A stretch of 64,000 nucleotides of DNA from Tenodera sinensis (Eukaryota; Arthropoda; Insecta; Mantodea; Mantidae), in assembly GCA_030765045.1 (NCBI GenBank), contig CM060974.1:56103839-56167838 (forward strand), given 5' to 3'. The position numbers and the translations under genes are program-made. Positions 21,410 to 35,639 of the stretch are shown in pieces (position 1 is the first letter of the stretch; every line of letters begins with the position of its first letter). Below the pieces are notes generated by a model. That model saw only the letters and a list, made by a program, of their open reading frames with translations, searched no databases and was not told where the DNA came from.

Positions 21410-23277
21410 TTCAGAGGAGGGATAAAACAGCACCAGAAATGACAAAATATGCAGCAGGATGACCACACAAAAGGTAATAGAAATAATGAATGATGCCTGG
21501 AGAACAAAAGAGATACCAAATGATTGGCAGAAGAATATTATATCTATTTATTTAAAAGGAGAAACTCTTAATTGTGAAAATCACAGAGCAATCTGCCTCT
21601 CGTCAGTTTCTTTTAAATTTTACTCAAGAATAACTGAGAGAAAATTAAGAAAGGAAGTGGAAGAAAAACAGAGCACATTTATCAGAGAACAAGGAAACAC
21701 AAAATCACATATTTGTAATGAGGCAGAAAATGGATCTAAGACTGAGTAGAGGAGGGAAGATGTCTGTGCCCTTTCTGGACTTAAAGGCAGCCGCTGATAC
21801 AGTACCTAGAGAAGAGATTTAGAAAGCGCTAATACAACTGGATGTGGATAAGAAATTAGATTAATTAAGAGCTTGTAAGAGAAGGTGGTGGGAATGGAAC
21901 GAATATCAGGAAGTCTATCAGAAGAGTTTGAAATTATGTAAAAGGGGAGTAAAACAGGGAGACAGCCTGAGTCCATTATCATTTATTATATTTATGAACC
22001 AAATTATTGTATTATGTGAAAGGAGAACGAGTAGCCTGAGAGTAGGATGCTGGAATAGGAGACCAGTAGGTGGACAAGTATTAATATATGCAGATGATAT
22101 AGTACTAATGGCAGAAAGTGAGGAAAGTCTACAACAAGCAGTAACGGAATGGGCTAGCACATTATAAGTAAGAGGGATGAGAATTAATGTTAAAAAGAGC
22201 AAAGTGACGACAATAACTAAAGAAGAGGTTGAGACAGAAATATACATTCATTGGAAGGGAGAGAAATTAGAAAATGTGAGAAGTTAGTAATAGCTAAGGC
22301 AATATAAGCAAAAAATATATCAAGAAATAAATAATAGGCTCAAGAAACCCATTAATATATATGGTAAACTCTTGGTTTAACAGGCCTCTGTTTGATGGAC
22401 TTCGGATTTAACGGACTAAATTTGGCGTTGGTAATAAAATTAATTTAAATGAAATTTAGAAGATCTGCAATGATTAAGTTGTGGCATTCCGCTGTTTGTC
22501 TGATCAAGAAGGCTAGTTCAGGTGTCTTCGGCTAAATTTGTGAAAGTTCGTGAATGTGTCACAAGCTCAAGAGCTCACATGACTCTTAGCTTCAGTCTGA
22601 ATTGGGCATTCTCAGGGTATTCCCAGGTTACCAGATTTTGAGTCATGAAGAGATCGCTGCAAGTGTTCTACAAGAGGATGAAGATGACAACAGCGATGAC
22701 GAATCTTTGAAGTGTGAACCTAAATTATCTGTAATAAGAGACCACATGCATGATATATCTTACATGGAAAGATCTTCAGACCCACAAGTGCTAACCTATT
22801 ATGAACATTTAAGACAGTTTTGCTACTTAATCATAAAGAAGCAATATTCAAGTGGGAAGCAAATGGATATTGACACTTTTTTCAAACCCACAACTTCACA
22901 GGGAATGACTTTCAACCAAGAGTAAATCATGTAAAGTAAATGGTATGTACCAATAAAATAGTTTCAATTGTTTTTGCTTCATTTTCATTAATTTTGCGAT
23001 TTAACATACTTCCAATTCTCTGAACAACTCCTGGTACCTTTAGGTTTGCTAATCCGAGAGTTTACTGTATTATCAAATATATAATACTATAACTGGAAAG
23101 AGAGAATTAAATCAGCAAACAAAGATGTGGGTATACACAGCATTATATCAGTCAATTCTCATATATGCAAGTGAAAGCTGGAAGTAGAATAGGTGCGGCC
23201 CAAATGAGATGATACAGATGATACCTCAGTTGTATTTGCCAATAAAGACAAAAATAATTTAAACAGAGTAATAAATG
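21410..23277 (+). pseudogene. Decayed LINE reverse transcriptase, split by Tigger
   Basis: Plus-strand frames show IPNDWQKNIISIYLKGE, then HRAICLSSVSFKFYSRI, VPFLDLKAAADTVPREEI, GVKQGDSLSPLSFIIFMN and YADDIVLMAESEESLQQAV with the catalytic YADD. After a 706-bp Tigger insertion (22362-23067) the thumb continues as KMWVYTALYQSILIYASESW. Many stops; the endonuclease is not seen. Confidence 0.8.
22362..23067 (+). mobile_element. Tigger/pogo deletion derivative with PIP-box tail
   Basis: Ends TGGTAAACTCTTGGTTTAAC and (inverted) CAGTAAACTCTCGGATTAGC, with TA duplication at 22360-22361 and 23068-23069. Frame 22602-22925 encodes an acidic stretch (QEDEDDNSDDES) and the tail KQMDIDTFFKPTTSQ typical of Tigger C-termini. 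QMDIDTFF fits the PCNA-interacting motif QxxIxxFF. The DNA-binding and DDE domains are deleted. Confidence 0.85.
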
Positions 23278-23761
23278 TTGTTGTTAGCTAATGCTGGATT
23301 TCTGACAGTGAAGTCATTAATCCTCTTGCTCTCCAATATTTTTCACTGATATTGAAGAGAGCAATAGCAGTAATAGTAACCGCTTTTTAGAGAGCACCAT
23401 ATTTTTATGTTTTGGCGGTCATATCGCTTTCTCACAACCCCCAGAATGTCTGGAGGACCACACCTGTCATTGGTTTACGGGTCTCACCGACCTGACCAGG
23501 AGAATTATCAAAATAAATTCACCGACCATATCCTCTGATTACCAATCAGAGGACGTATTACATGCCATGACAGGTCAGCATGTTAGGGGTTAAGATTTTA
23601 TAGACAAATGGAGAGGTTGGAAAAATAAAGACTCCCTAGCCCTCGGGAACCCTAATAGCATCGGGGTCGGAAGAGAACAAGAGATGACCAAAGTAAGGTC
23701 GGATAGAAAAGTTACAGTGAGGAGCAAAACACCAGTAAGTGGAAGTAATGTTTTGCTCAGC
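23278..23761 (-). mobile_element. 549-bp retroposon, 5'-truncated copy
   Basis: Minus-strand copy of the element seen whole at 62168-62716. It starts (left side) with the TTGTTGTTG complement of the AAC tail and extends to GCTCAGC, lacking about 60 bp at its 5' end. Confidence 0.85.
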
Positions 23762-24700
23762 AAAATATGTAAAATTATGTAATAATCTAAATGCTAAGGT
23801 TACTACCTCAAATCTAAATGCAGACTGCTAATTACCCAGAATTTTATAATTTGATGGGTCTGTACATATGTAAATTAATTACAATGAGCTAAAATTTACT
23901 AAATATAGAATTAATTATAGGGAAAATGTTTTGTTTTATGCAGAATTTACCTAAAATTTATTTTCAAGCAGGTAATTACAAAATAAAAAAAGGTATTTTG
24001 GATTATACTTATTAAAATTACTCATTTCATTGTGAACATTTCTAAATTTGATAACTGAAAATAATAAATTAACATTTCATACATATTGATTTCTTCTCTA
24101 AGGGGTGTAGTTGGAAATAGCGCTAAATAGTAAAGTGAATTAGATTTACTGACACTACAAAACTTCCCTTTTAAAAATAGGACATGTTTCAAGAGCTCAG
24201 TAAATGCACATCACTGTAAGCAAAATCTTCCAAGAAAGGAGTTTATAGCTAGTGACAAGCTACTATTAAACGTTAATGTACTGTCTACAAGGGACTAGAA
24301 ACAGAAGCAAGCAAGATTAGCATACAAAAAAGAGCTCTTTCAACAAGACAATGCTCCAACATGTATATCAACCTTTGCAATGTCAAAAGTGCAAGAGATG
24401 GGATTCGGATTTGTAGATTTGGCATTATTTTACTAATTTTTGTTTCCTAACTTTTTTAAAACCTGGCTTGGGGGAAAGATCTTGCATCTGTGCTGTAAAT
24501 GAGTATTACATACTAGACAGTATTTTTTTTCCTTAGGTAAAAAATTTGAATCTTGCTGCACCAAGGAGCTTGTGTTAAGATATAAATGTTTCATTTTGCA
24601 GAAAAATGTTATTTACTGCTTTTTATCAGACGTGTCAATCTGCCCTTGTGTGATTACTTGGCATGAACTGGCTCATTTTAATTCAATTTCCTGCATTATT
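23762..24700. other. No gene recognised
   Basis: AT-rich; nothing supported. Confidence 0.5.
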
Positions 24701-24722
24701 AATATTTATATTAATTGATTAT

Positions 24723-26960
24723 CTGTATAACACGTGTTGGAGAATGACTGTACCTTCCGACTGGAAAAAAGCCATTATCATCCGAATTTTAAAGAAAAAC
24801 AAACCTTCAAACAATATTAATAGTTTCAGACCAATATCTTTGACCAGTGTTATTGCAAAAGTGATGGAAAGAATGGTGGCATCTAGACTTAACTGGTTCC
24901 TAGAATATTACAACTTAATTAATAGTTCACAGACCGGCTTCAGACAGAATCATAGTACAAGTGAAAATGTACTCCTACTAAGCCAAGACATCAAGGAAGC
25001 TTTCAATAGAAAGGAGGATACCTTAGCAGTATTCATTGATTTTAAATCAGCATATGACTCAGTCTGGAGAAACAAATTAACTGAGAAGTTGCAATCAATA
25101 GGTGTGAAAAGTAACATGCTTAAATGGATAACTCAGTTTATTTCACAAAGATTTTGTGCCACAAAATATAATACATACATTTCCAAATAGAAACAAACAC
25201 ACCGAGGACTTCCACAAGGTGCTGTTCTGAGCATAACACTCTTTAACATATATATAAATGACCTTCCATCAATAATAAAAACTTTAGAAACCAAAATTGC
25301 TTTATTTGCTGACGATGTAGTCATTTGGACTTCGGGCTCTCCAAAAAAACCTGAATTAATTAAAGACAGGATAGAAACAGCCCTAAATAAAGTACATGAA
25401 TGGAGTTCCAAAAACCTCATGACTATCAATGTGGAAAAAACAAATTATGAATTATTTACACTAAAATACAAACCAGTTAATATTAACATAAATTATAATG
25501 GTAAACCACTCAAAGCAGTTGATGATGCCAAATACTTAGGCATCACTTTCGACAGAAAGCTAAGTTGGAAAAAACATCTCAGAAAAAGTTGAAAAGAAAC
25601 TGCAAATCCTGAAAAGGTTAGCTGGTGCTAAATGGGGCTGCTCAAGGAGAGTCCTTAACACAACATACAAAATGTATGTTAAACCAAACCTCTTGTACTG
25701 TTCTGAAGCTTTAATAACAGTAGCAAATGCTAACATCAATAAACTTGAACAAATACAAAATCAGGCTCTTCGCCTGATCACTGGAGCAGTTAAATCCACA
25801 CCTATTGATGCCATGCTTGCCTTAACATGGACCCCATCAATAACAACAAAAATAGAAGAACAAGCATTGCTCCAACACGAGAAAATGTTACGACTGCCAA
25901 ACTCTAAATGGACAGAAGAGAACCTCCCGCCTTCAATCCTTAAAACTCATAGTAGTTTCCTAGAAAAGGTAACACAGATTAAATCCAAATTGAACATTCC
26001 TAACACCAGAGAAAATCTACTTATAAGAGAAAATCCATTGGAATTATTGCAACCTACCTTCAATTTGGAATTAATAGAGGAAATAAGTAAATCAGACACA
26101 CCAAAAGAAATACAAAAACTTCTAGCTCTGGAAACAATCAATACTAGGTATCCCACAGAAGAATGGCTGCACATATATACTGATGGATCCTGCAAGGAAA
26201 ACCTTACTGGAGCTGGAGTTACATGTTCACATTTTTCCTTTTATCATTCTGTTGGCAGAGACACAACAAATTATGATGGAGAAATAGAGGCTATATACAT
26301 TGCTCTCCGACAATTATTAAATCTTCCCTTAAATAAATTTAACAAGGCAGTAATTCTTTCAGATTCTAAAGCTGCAATTCAGGGAATATGTTCAAATACT
26401 ACAAAGAAGTCAACAAAAATTAGAGAATGCTACAAAATGTTAACACAACTCCAAAAAGTTAATAAGACTGTTCATCTCCAATGGATTCCAGCACACTGTG
26501 GAGTCATGGGGAATGAAGCTGCAGACTCACTTGCAAAGAAAGGCACAACAATAAAACAAAAGTCTAAATTCAATTTCTCATATTCCTCAATAAAACGCTT
26601 GATCATTAAACAATTTTCTCATTCATACCTTTAAGAAATAGAAACAAATGCCAAAGATAAAAAATGGATTACACTACTTTCCAACCCAGATATAATCCCC
26701 CAGAGACCAAGGAAAACAGCAGTTGCAGCCTTCCGACTATTGACAAATCACGACTGCTTAGCAAGTCATCTCTACAGAATGGGTATCTCAGTCTCACCAA
26801 TATGTGTCCTGTGTAACGATCCAGCAGAAATGAACGAAGACCACTTGAAGACCTGTGAAGCATTAAGATCAGAAGAAACTACAGTTCAAAAGTATTGGAA
26901 AGCACGAATGCTAATGGCTTCATTGCCAGATGCAAGGCACTAGAAAACAACAACAACAAC
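24723..26960 (+). mobile_element. I-superfamily-like LINE, 5'-truncated, nearly intact reading frame
   Basis: Flanked by the 15-bp duplication ATATTAATTGATTAT (24708-24722 and 26961-26975) and ending in AAC repeats. Starting inside the RT, domains run: VPSDWKKAIIIRILKKNKPS, FRPISLTSVIAKVMERM, QTGFRQNHST, AVFIDFKSAYDSVW, GLPQGAVLS, ALFADDVVIW (catalytic ADD), YLGITFDRKLSWKKH. An RNase H domain follows (IYTDGSC, GEIEAI, LSDSKAA, NEAADSLA), then a CVLC...HLKTC knuckle. Only three lesions are seen: TAG at 25188, a frameshift near 25580 and TAA at 26632. RNase H places it with I/R1/Loa-like elements; the exact clade is uncertain. Confidence 0.93.
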
Positions 26961-27042
26961 ATATTAATTGATTATTAAAATATAAAAAGATCTAAATGTG
27001 AACTATTTTACGTTCTAATAAAATTATCTTCTTCTTCACATG

Positions 27043-27300
27043 ATTACCCTCCCCTTATGTAGGACTCACACCCCCTAGGACTTATAAGCCAGTGCCTAGG
27101 GTCAGACACCTGTCAGGGTGCAGAAGAACCTATGGACTGGATATAGTGAAGACCTGGAAGTGGGTGGTCAGCCAAGAACCAGGTATGATTGTGAGGAAGA
27201 GGATGATATGAAATGCAGGCAAAATAAACTAATGGAAGGTGATGTTGGAGTAATTGGTGGAATGAGTGGTGGAGGAAACTGGAGAACCATCCCAGAAATA
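27043..27300 (-). mobile_element. SINE family B copy (minus)
   Basis: Reverse-complement match to 11330-11540, sharing the GATTACCCTCCCCTTA end, the CCAGTGCCTAGG block and the body. The tRNA head is missing. Confidence 0.8.
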
Positions 27301-27948
27301 GTTAATGCCACAAAAATGTTTATTTTTAATATAGGTAACTAGTGTGCTTTAATGGACTTCATTTGTTTGTATACTTAAGCTTCCAACTTCTCATTTAGTC
27401 CTTTTTGACTTCTAACCTGAACTCAGTTATTTATGAACTACTACTAATTTTTCCATGAACCTCTTTTGATTTTCTCCTAATTGGCAGTGTAATGTTACAT
27501 TTTGGTAGGCACCAGTTTCCATGCACTTAGTACGAGTAGACAGAGGAACTATAGCATTTCACCAAAAATATATGTTTTGAGGCCCCCTGAATACGAAAAC
27601 AAGTCACTTTAGAAAAAGGCCAGTGTGTAAATAGCACAATTGGTATTTTATGTTCAGCATCTTTCAAGCCTGTGACAGAGATTACCCTGAAAATCCAACT
27701 ACATCCACCCACTGTTTACCTGGAAACGTTTTTGTCATTTTTGATAACTTTTGGTTTTGTCAAAAAAAACTAATGATTCTTATTAAAATACCATGTATTA
27801 AAATACATATTTTCATGAGAAATAAACTCGATCTCATATTTTCTCAGTGTGACTCATAAAGTCCTCTTTATTTGATTGAAGTTTGTGTAATTCTGAATTA
27901 TACAAACAGAAACTATCAGTGATAATCAAAAACTTGCCACAGGAAAAA
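27301..27948 (-). repeat. AGTAGAGAAAGT repeat fragment (27540-27660) in otherwise featureless sequence
   Basis: 27540-27660 carries the CACCAAAAATATATGTTTTG, GGCCCCCTGAAT and AGAAAAAGGCC blocks of the repeat's 3' end. The rest shows nothing. Confidence 0.6.
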
Positions 27949-27962
27949 TGAAGAGATCATTA

Positions 27963-28186
27963 GAAATAAATAAACATTTTGTTTGTTAACAGCACTGTCA
28001 ATGAGCAGAACCACATCAGTGCGCCGATGTGTCAGAACTTCACGCCACAAGAGCTCTTCCACATGCCTGCAAATCTACTGACACGGGGCCGCTGCCCTCA
28101 AGCACACTTAAAATACATTGGTCTGGGCAGGACTTGAACCTGCAACCTTAGAACAGCACCTAACCTACCAAGTCATCCAGACCCAC
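27963..28186 (-). mobile_element. tRNA-derived SINE (family E)
   Basis: Flanked by the 14-bp duplication TGAAGAGATCATTA (27949-27962 and 28187-28200). The minus strand begins with a tRNA-like head (GGTCTGGATGACTTGGTAGG; B box GGTTCAAGTCC), then a GTCAGTAGATTTGCAGGC body block and a CGGCGCACTGATG-like core. It is the same family as 40010-40232. Confidence 0.92.
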
Positions 28187-28200
28187 TGAAGAGATCATTA

Positions 28201-28507
28201 AAATACACAGTTTGTGTCAAACTTTTTATAGTATTAGCATTTTCAGAATATAATACGTATGTTGAAATATTTCATGCTAAGGATCATCTAACCAACATCC
28301 TTGAAAGCCAACAATTCTCCTCTTATCTTTTCACCACAATATTTTGTTATAATGATAAACATTTAGGTAATGTCTCTGTATGTTGTAATTAAGCACATCT
28401 TATTTAATTTGAAATCAGCCCTAAGCAAAAATACAGTGTAAGTAATGTAAGATGAGAAAAGAATCACTTTTTATATAACTACTATAATATAACCCATGTA
28501 AGATAAC
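28201..28507. other. No gene recognised
   Basis: No supported feature. Confidence 0.45.
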
Positions 28508-28652
28508 CCCATGGCACGACAGCCCATCCGGACCAAGGCCAAGTGCCCAGCAACTGCATTCCCCACCTCTACCCGCCACAGGGTGCAGTACTGGAGGTAG
28601 GTTCCTCCTGGCCAGTTATGCAGTCTTCTAATAATAATAAATAATAAGTAAT
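28508..28652 (+). mobile_element. GC-rich SINE-like fragment with AAT tail
   Basis: A GC-rich block beginning CCCATGGCACGACAGCCCAT ends in an AATAATAATAAATAATAA tail, contrasting with the AT-rich surroundings. No box A/B could be assigned. Confidence 0.4.
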
Positions 28653-28654
28653 AA

Positions 28655-29680
28655 ATGTTGAAACAAATAATATTTGTAATTACCTAAAATGCAACAAGCT
28701 GAAAGTAAATCCTCAAAAAACCAATATAATCATGTTCAAACACCGAAATAATAGGTCCAAAAATGTTCTCAGTGTAAGGATAAACAATGAAAGCATTCAA
28801 CAAATAGAAAGTACCAAATTTTTGGGAATAATCTTGGACGAAAATATGACATTCAAAATGCATATAGATTATATCTGCAATAAAATTAGTTCCTATTTAT
28901 ATATACTAAGAAATCTATCAAATATCTAAATCCAGACTACTTAAAATCAGTTTACTATGGTCTAATTCATCCACATTTGCAATATGGAATCGAGGTCTGG
29001 GGTAACTCAAGTATCACAAATGTAAATAGAGTATTGAAATTGCAGAAGAGATGTATAAGATGTATATTCAATCTACAGAATAGAGAATCGTGTAAAGATA
29101 GTTTTGTAAAAGCCAGAATACAAACTGTTTTTTTTTTTTTTTTTTTTTTTTTTTTAGCTAATGCTGGATTTCTGACAATGAAGTCATTAATCTTCTTGCT
29201 CTCCAATATGATAAGAAGAGAGCAATAGCAGTAATAGTAACCGCTTTTTAGAGAGCACCATATTTTTATGTAGAATACAAACTGTAGTGTCACTGTATGT
29301 CTATAAGGTAATAATGTTTGTAGTAAATAAGAATCCTCTACAAATAAAAGACAGTCATAAGTATGGTACTAGAATACAACACAATTATTACAGAGGAAAT
29401 GTAAATAAAAAAGCCACAGAGAAGGATCCCTTAATAATGGGTAAAATCTTGTACAATAAACTACCAAATGAATTAAAAGTGTTAAGTGGTAATGTATTTC
29501 AAAAAGAGCTTAAAACATACTTAATTAAAAAATGCTTGTATAGAATAGATGAACTGTAAATAATTTGTAACTGAAATACTAGATTGTATAAAACTGCTTG
29601 TATATAGATTGTAAATCTTGTTTGTTTATCTCTGACGAGGCTTGAAACTTGTAACAAAGTCTATAAGCTAATAAAGATTA
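28655..29680 (+). pseudogene. LINE 3' part with ATT tail, interrupted by retroposon
   Basis: Frames encode the RT thumb and C-terminus: VNPQKTNIIMFKHRNNRS, STKFLGIILDENMTFKMHID, HLQYGIEVWGNSSITNVNRV, LQKRCIRCIF, then after the insertion KYGTRIQHNYYRGN, ILYNKLPNELKVL and FQKELKTYLIKKCLYRIDEL. The 3' UTR ends GCTAATAAAGATTATTATT and merges into the 29.7-30.2 kb array. It is relatively well preserved but 5'-truncated. Confidence 0.85.
29128..29271 (-). mobile_element. 549-bp retroposon, short copy with poly(A) tail
   Basis: Opens with 28 T (a minus-strand poly(A) tail) and ends in the ATAAAAATATGGTGCTCTC block. The 14-bp duplication AGAATACAAACTGT flanks it (29115-29128 and 29272-29285, the last T shared). 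This copy ends in poly(A), while the others end in AAC repeats. Confidence 0.92.
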
Positions 29681-30007
29681 TTATTATTATTATCATTATT
29701 ATCATAATCATTATTATCATTATTATCATAATCATTATTATCATTATTATCATAATCATTATCATAATCATTATTATCATTATTATCATAATCATTATTA
29801 TCATTATCATAATCATTATTATAATCATCATAATCATTATCATCATCATAATCATTATCATCATCATTATTAATTATCACCATCATTATTATCATCATTA
29901 TTAATTATCATCATCATTATTAATTATTATCATCATTATTAATTATTATTATTATTATCATTATCATCATCATTATTATTAATAATTATTATTAATTATT
30001 ATTATTA

Positions 30008-30073
<66 letters not shown>

Positions 30074-30081
30074 TATTATTA

Positions 30082-30113
<32 letters not shown>

Positions 30114-30170
30114 CATTATCATTATCACTATCACTATCACTATCACTATCATTATCATTATTATTATAGA
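29680..30170. repeat. ATT/ATC microsatellite from a LINE tail
   Basis: About 490 bp of ATT, ATC and ATTATC units beginning exactly where the upstream LINE's 3' UTR ends. Long Ile/Met and Asn/Asp ORFs here are artefacts. Confidence 0.95.
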
Positions 30171-30179
30171 TATTTAAAG

Positions 30180-30540
30180 GGAGTAGTTGGATTTACCAGG
30201 GGAGACCAAGTCAGGGAACTATAGGAGAAAGCTTAAATCAAAAAAGTATAATAGAGACAATAGAGAGGAATAAGCTAAGATGGCTCAGGCATATATTATG
30301 AATGCATGAAGAAAGGATGCCAAGAAGGATATATGAGACAAGGACAGAGAGAAGAAGGGGAATAGGAAGACGAAGACTTGGATGGAGAAAGTATACGGAA
30401 AAAGTGGCAGCGACTCAGGGAAAGATACTGAGAGAAATACACACACTTGCACAGGACAGGAATGAATTCAGGAAGTGGCTGAAGAAATCCTACGTCTAAA
30501 GGCATAAGGGATAGACAAAGAAGAGAAGAAATATTTTCAG
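30180..30540 (+). pseudogene. LINE reverse transcriptase C-terminal relic
   Basis: Reads NKLRWLRHI, then a frame with MPRRIYETRTERRRGIGRRR LGWRKYTEKV and a C-terminal helix ending WLKKSYV, the common RxGRPxxRW tail of non-LTR RTs. A second similar relic (PRPISNYWARTKRRLGRPKK) occurs at about 30840-30960. Confidence 0.65.
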
Positions 30541-30595
30541 ATATTCAAAGTTACACAAAAATCGCATTGAGGGAACCCTTTTTTCTATATAATGT

Positions 30596-30811
30596 TGTAT
30601 ATGTTGTAACATAGGAGTAACTTATAATTGGTTTAATATCTCTGCACATTCTTGGGATAGATAAGTGCTCTTGGCTTCTTGTCGGCAATCTCAAGCAAAA
30701 TGACACAGCCTTCACTGGGAGCCAAGATCACTGATCAGAACACAGGCCGTGGAAGCCTAGTGCAGAGATATTAAACCAATTACATGTTACTGCTAGGCTA
30801 CAACATATACA
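30596..30811. repeat. Imperfect inverted repeat around a PLE-like tail
   Basis: Arms 30596-30647 and 30760-30811 pair over about 50 bp (shared TTGGTTTAATATCTCTGCAC). The centre holds ACAGGCCGTGGAAGCCTAG, resembling the PLE tail motif. No direct target duplication was found. Confidence 0.7.
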
Positions 30812-31179
30812 AAATTGTAGACAAAAATGGAAAGAGCATGTTAATAGAATGGGATGATCTCGATTACCCAGACCAATTTCAAATTACTGGGCACGTACAA
30901 AAAGAAGACTAGGAAGACCTAAGAAAAGATGGCACAAGAGCAGGACAAGTCACATGGCCTAATCTCCATGAAAGGAAGAAGGGAACCCTCTCAAAATAAT
31001 TTTCACATATTTACATAAAATCACATAAAAGCAGCAGCAGGATTATTTCAAACAAATCACCATCCACATCTTTAATGGCCAATTCTCAATGGCCAGATAC
31101 TGTACAGTCTGAGTTTTAAAAGCCAAGACAGCCATCAGGTTTTGCAAATGGAGAGCTGCATGCTGACAATAAGCAGATA

Positions 31180-31700
31180 GCAAGTTTATGCAAACTCCAC
31201 TCTTCTCTCTCATTCAGTCACACATATCATATGGTATACAAATATGGAGCAATACTTCAAAATTAAACCAAAACAGAATATTTACTTTACAGAAAAGAGC
31301 AATCAGATATATTTCGAACTTAAAAATGCTAGACTCATGTAGAGAAGCTTTCCGTCAGCATAAAATAATGACGCTACCTAGCCTGTATATTTATAAAACT
31401 ATACTATACATGATAAAATACAAATTTCTGATGCAAACAAGTTCAGATATACACGACCACAACACAAGAAATAGGAATGATTTGGCTATTACAATGCACA
31501 GACTTAGCCAGTTTGAAAAGCTGCTTAGTTATGCTGGAGCAAAATTCTCCAATAGACTGCCAACAGAAATTCAAAGGTGTGAAAACTACACTAAATTCAA
31601 ATCTGCTTTACAAACTTATTTAGTTAATAATGTGTTCTATTCACTAGAGGAATTTTTAAACAGATTAAAAGTTCAGTAATCAAAAAGTCAATGTTATGTA
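31180..31700 (+). pseudogene. LINE 3' end with ATT tail, second copy
   Basis: The 163-residue frame from 31188 covers the terminal RT region: SHISYGIQIWSNTSKLNQNR, TLQKRAIRYISNL, LPSLYIYKTILYMIKY, HDHNTRNRNDLAI, GAKFSNRLPTEIQRC, LQTYLVNNVFYSLEEFL. It is homologous in layout to the 28.7-29.6 kb copy but diverged, so it belongs to a different subfamily. It leads into a 600-bp ATT array. Confidence 0.85.
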
Positions 31701-31765
31701 TGTATTTTGTAACTGGTTAATAGTTCATTAGTCTCTACTACTTGGTTAATCAGTTCTTTGTATAT

Positions 31766-32384
<619 letters not shown>

Positions 32385-32640
32385 TTATTTTGTCTTTTGC
32401 TACTTATATGTACTTGTTTACCTTTGAATTCAATCGTGTATTACACCATATTGAATTGCAATAAAATTATAACCCTCCATACTCAGAACACAAACAAGCA
32501 TTCGGGTTATCCATCACATCACCCAAAACATTCAGATGTAATGTGTATTAGTCTGATATAAGAACAAAAGTAACACATTCTCAATATAAATTCACTGCAT
32601 ATTTGCTGTTGTGATTCTGAGTACCTATTTTATAGTTGAA
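32385..32640. other. No gene recognised
   Basis: Short AT-rich spacer; nothing supported. Confidence 0.4.
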
Positions 32641-34440
<1,800 letters not shown>

Positions 34441-34535
34441 ATCCTGCATGACACACGATTAAACATGACCCTTTACTAAGAGGAGTTCTTAGGCCACCAT
34501 TTTGTTTGAGTCTTGCCAAATAAATAATTTTATGT

Positions 34536-34738
34536 AAGATTTGAAGCTTTCACGGCGAACGTTAGTGATCAGAGCTTCACGGGTGATCAGCCGTGTTAAA
34601 TTTAAGAAGGTCGAGCTTTCGGCCATTATACACTCCATGGCCATCTTAGTCCTGAAGATGGCCATGGAGTGTACAATGGCCGAAAGCTCGACCTTCTTAA
34701 ATTTAACACAGCTGATCACCCGTAAAGCTCTGATCACC
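34536..34738. mobile_element. Palindromic Penelope-type retroelement with hammerhead-like core
   Basis: A 203-bp insertion with the 14-bp duplication AAATAATTTTATGT (34522-34535 and 34739-34752). Two inverted copies of a ~85-bp tail meet head to head around a short centre (AGTCCTG). The plus arm reads CTGAAGATGGCCATGG, TGGCCGAAAGCTCGACC and a tail ending CTCTGATCACC. The minus arm continues to CGCCGTGAAAGCTTC, like the PLE tail. It has no protein. Confidence 0.88.
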
Positions 34739-34780
34739 AAATAATTTTATGTGATTCTTATTCACCCAAGTAAATGATGG

Positions 34781-35075
34781 GTATTTAAGTTTAATGTCTT
34801 TCAAGGATGCGACACGAAGATTTTGAAGAAAAAAGCCCCCCCCCCCCCCCCACCAAACTACCCTTTACATGAAAGATTTTTCAAAAATTTTGATTTTCTT
34901 GAAAATGGCTCTACGATTTTGATTAAAACGCTGTATGTTTAAGATATTTGTGTGACAAATGAAATGTATATTTTGAGTTTTCTGGCTATAACATATGTAG
35001 TCCTATTTACTCTGGATGACTTTTGAATACCTCGTAAACCGTAAGAGATAGACAAAATCTTACTACACAAAAAAT
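34781..35075 (-). repeat. AGTAGAGAAAGT repeat, copy 9 (fragment)
   Basis: The central part of the repeat, minus orientation, with a C-homopolymer insertion near 34838. It is cut off at 35075 by the 549-bp retroposon. Confidence 0.75.
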
Positions 35076-35620
35076 GTTGTTGTTGTTAGCTAATGCTGGA
35101 TTTCTGACAATGAAGTCATTAATCCTCTTGCTCTCCAATATTTTTCACTGATGGAAACATTGAAGAGACTTAGCAGTAAATGTAACCGCTTTTTAGAGAG
35201 CACCATATTTTTATGTTTTGGCGGTCACATCGCTCTCTCACAACCCCCAGAATGTCTGGAGGACCACACCTGTCGTTGGTTTACGGGTCTCACCGACCTG
35301 ACCGGGAGAGTTATCAAAATAAATTCACTGACCGTATCCTCTGATTACCAATCAGAGGACGTATTACATGCCATGACAGGTCAGCATGTTAGGGGTTAAG
35401 GTTTTATAGAGAAATGGAGAGGTTGGAAAAATAAAGACTCCCTAGCCCTCAGGAACCCAAATAGCATCGGGGTCAGAAGAGAACAAGAGATGACCAAGGT
35501 AAGGTCAGATAGAAAAGTTACAGTGAGGAGCAAAACACCAATAAGTGGAAGTAATGTTCTGCTCAGCTTGGGTACCTTGTGGTTGCCATTCACATATCCC
35601 CTAGACGGAGACCCCTGAGT
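35076..35620 (-). mobile_element. 549-bp retroposon, near-complete minus copy
   Basis: The left side is TTGTTGTTGTTAGC, complementary to the 3' tail. The right side ends AGACCCCTGAGT, the same 5' end as the 62168-62716 copy, which defines the true 5' terminus. It has an internal perfect hairpin CCTCTGATT/AATCAGAGG. No tRNA, 5S or 7SL promoter was recognised. Confidence 0.88.
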
Positions 35621-35639
35621 ACGGTTAAATTTTTGTATA

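Noticed and set aside
29661..29898. Ile/Met- and Asn/Asp-rich ORFs
   Set aside because: Microsatellite translation only; the same applies to 31742-31963 and 32771-33133.
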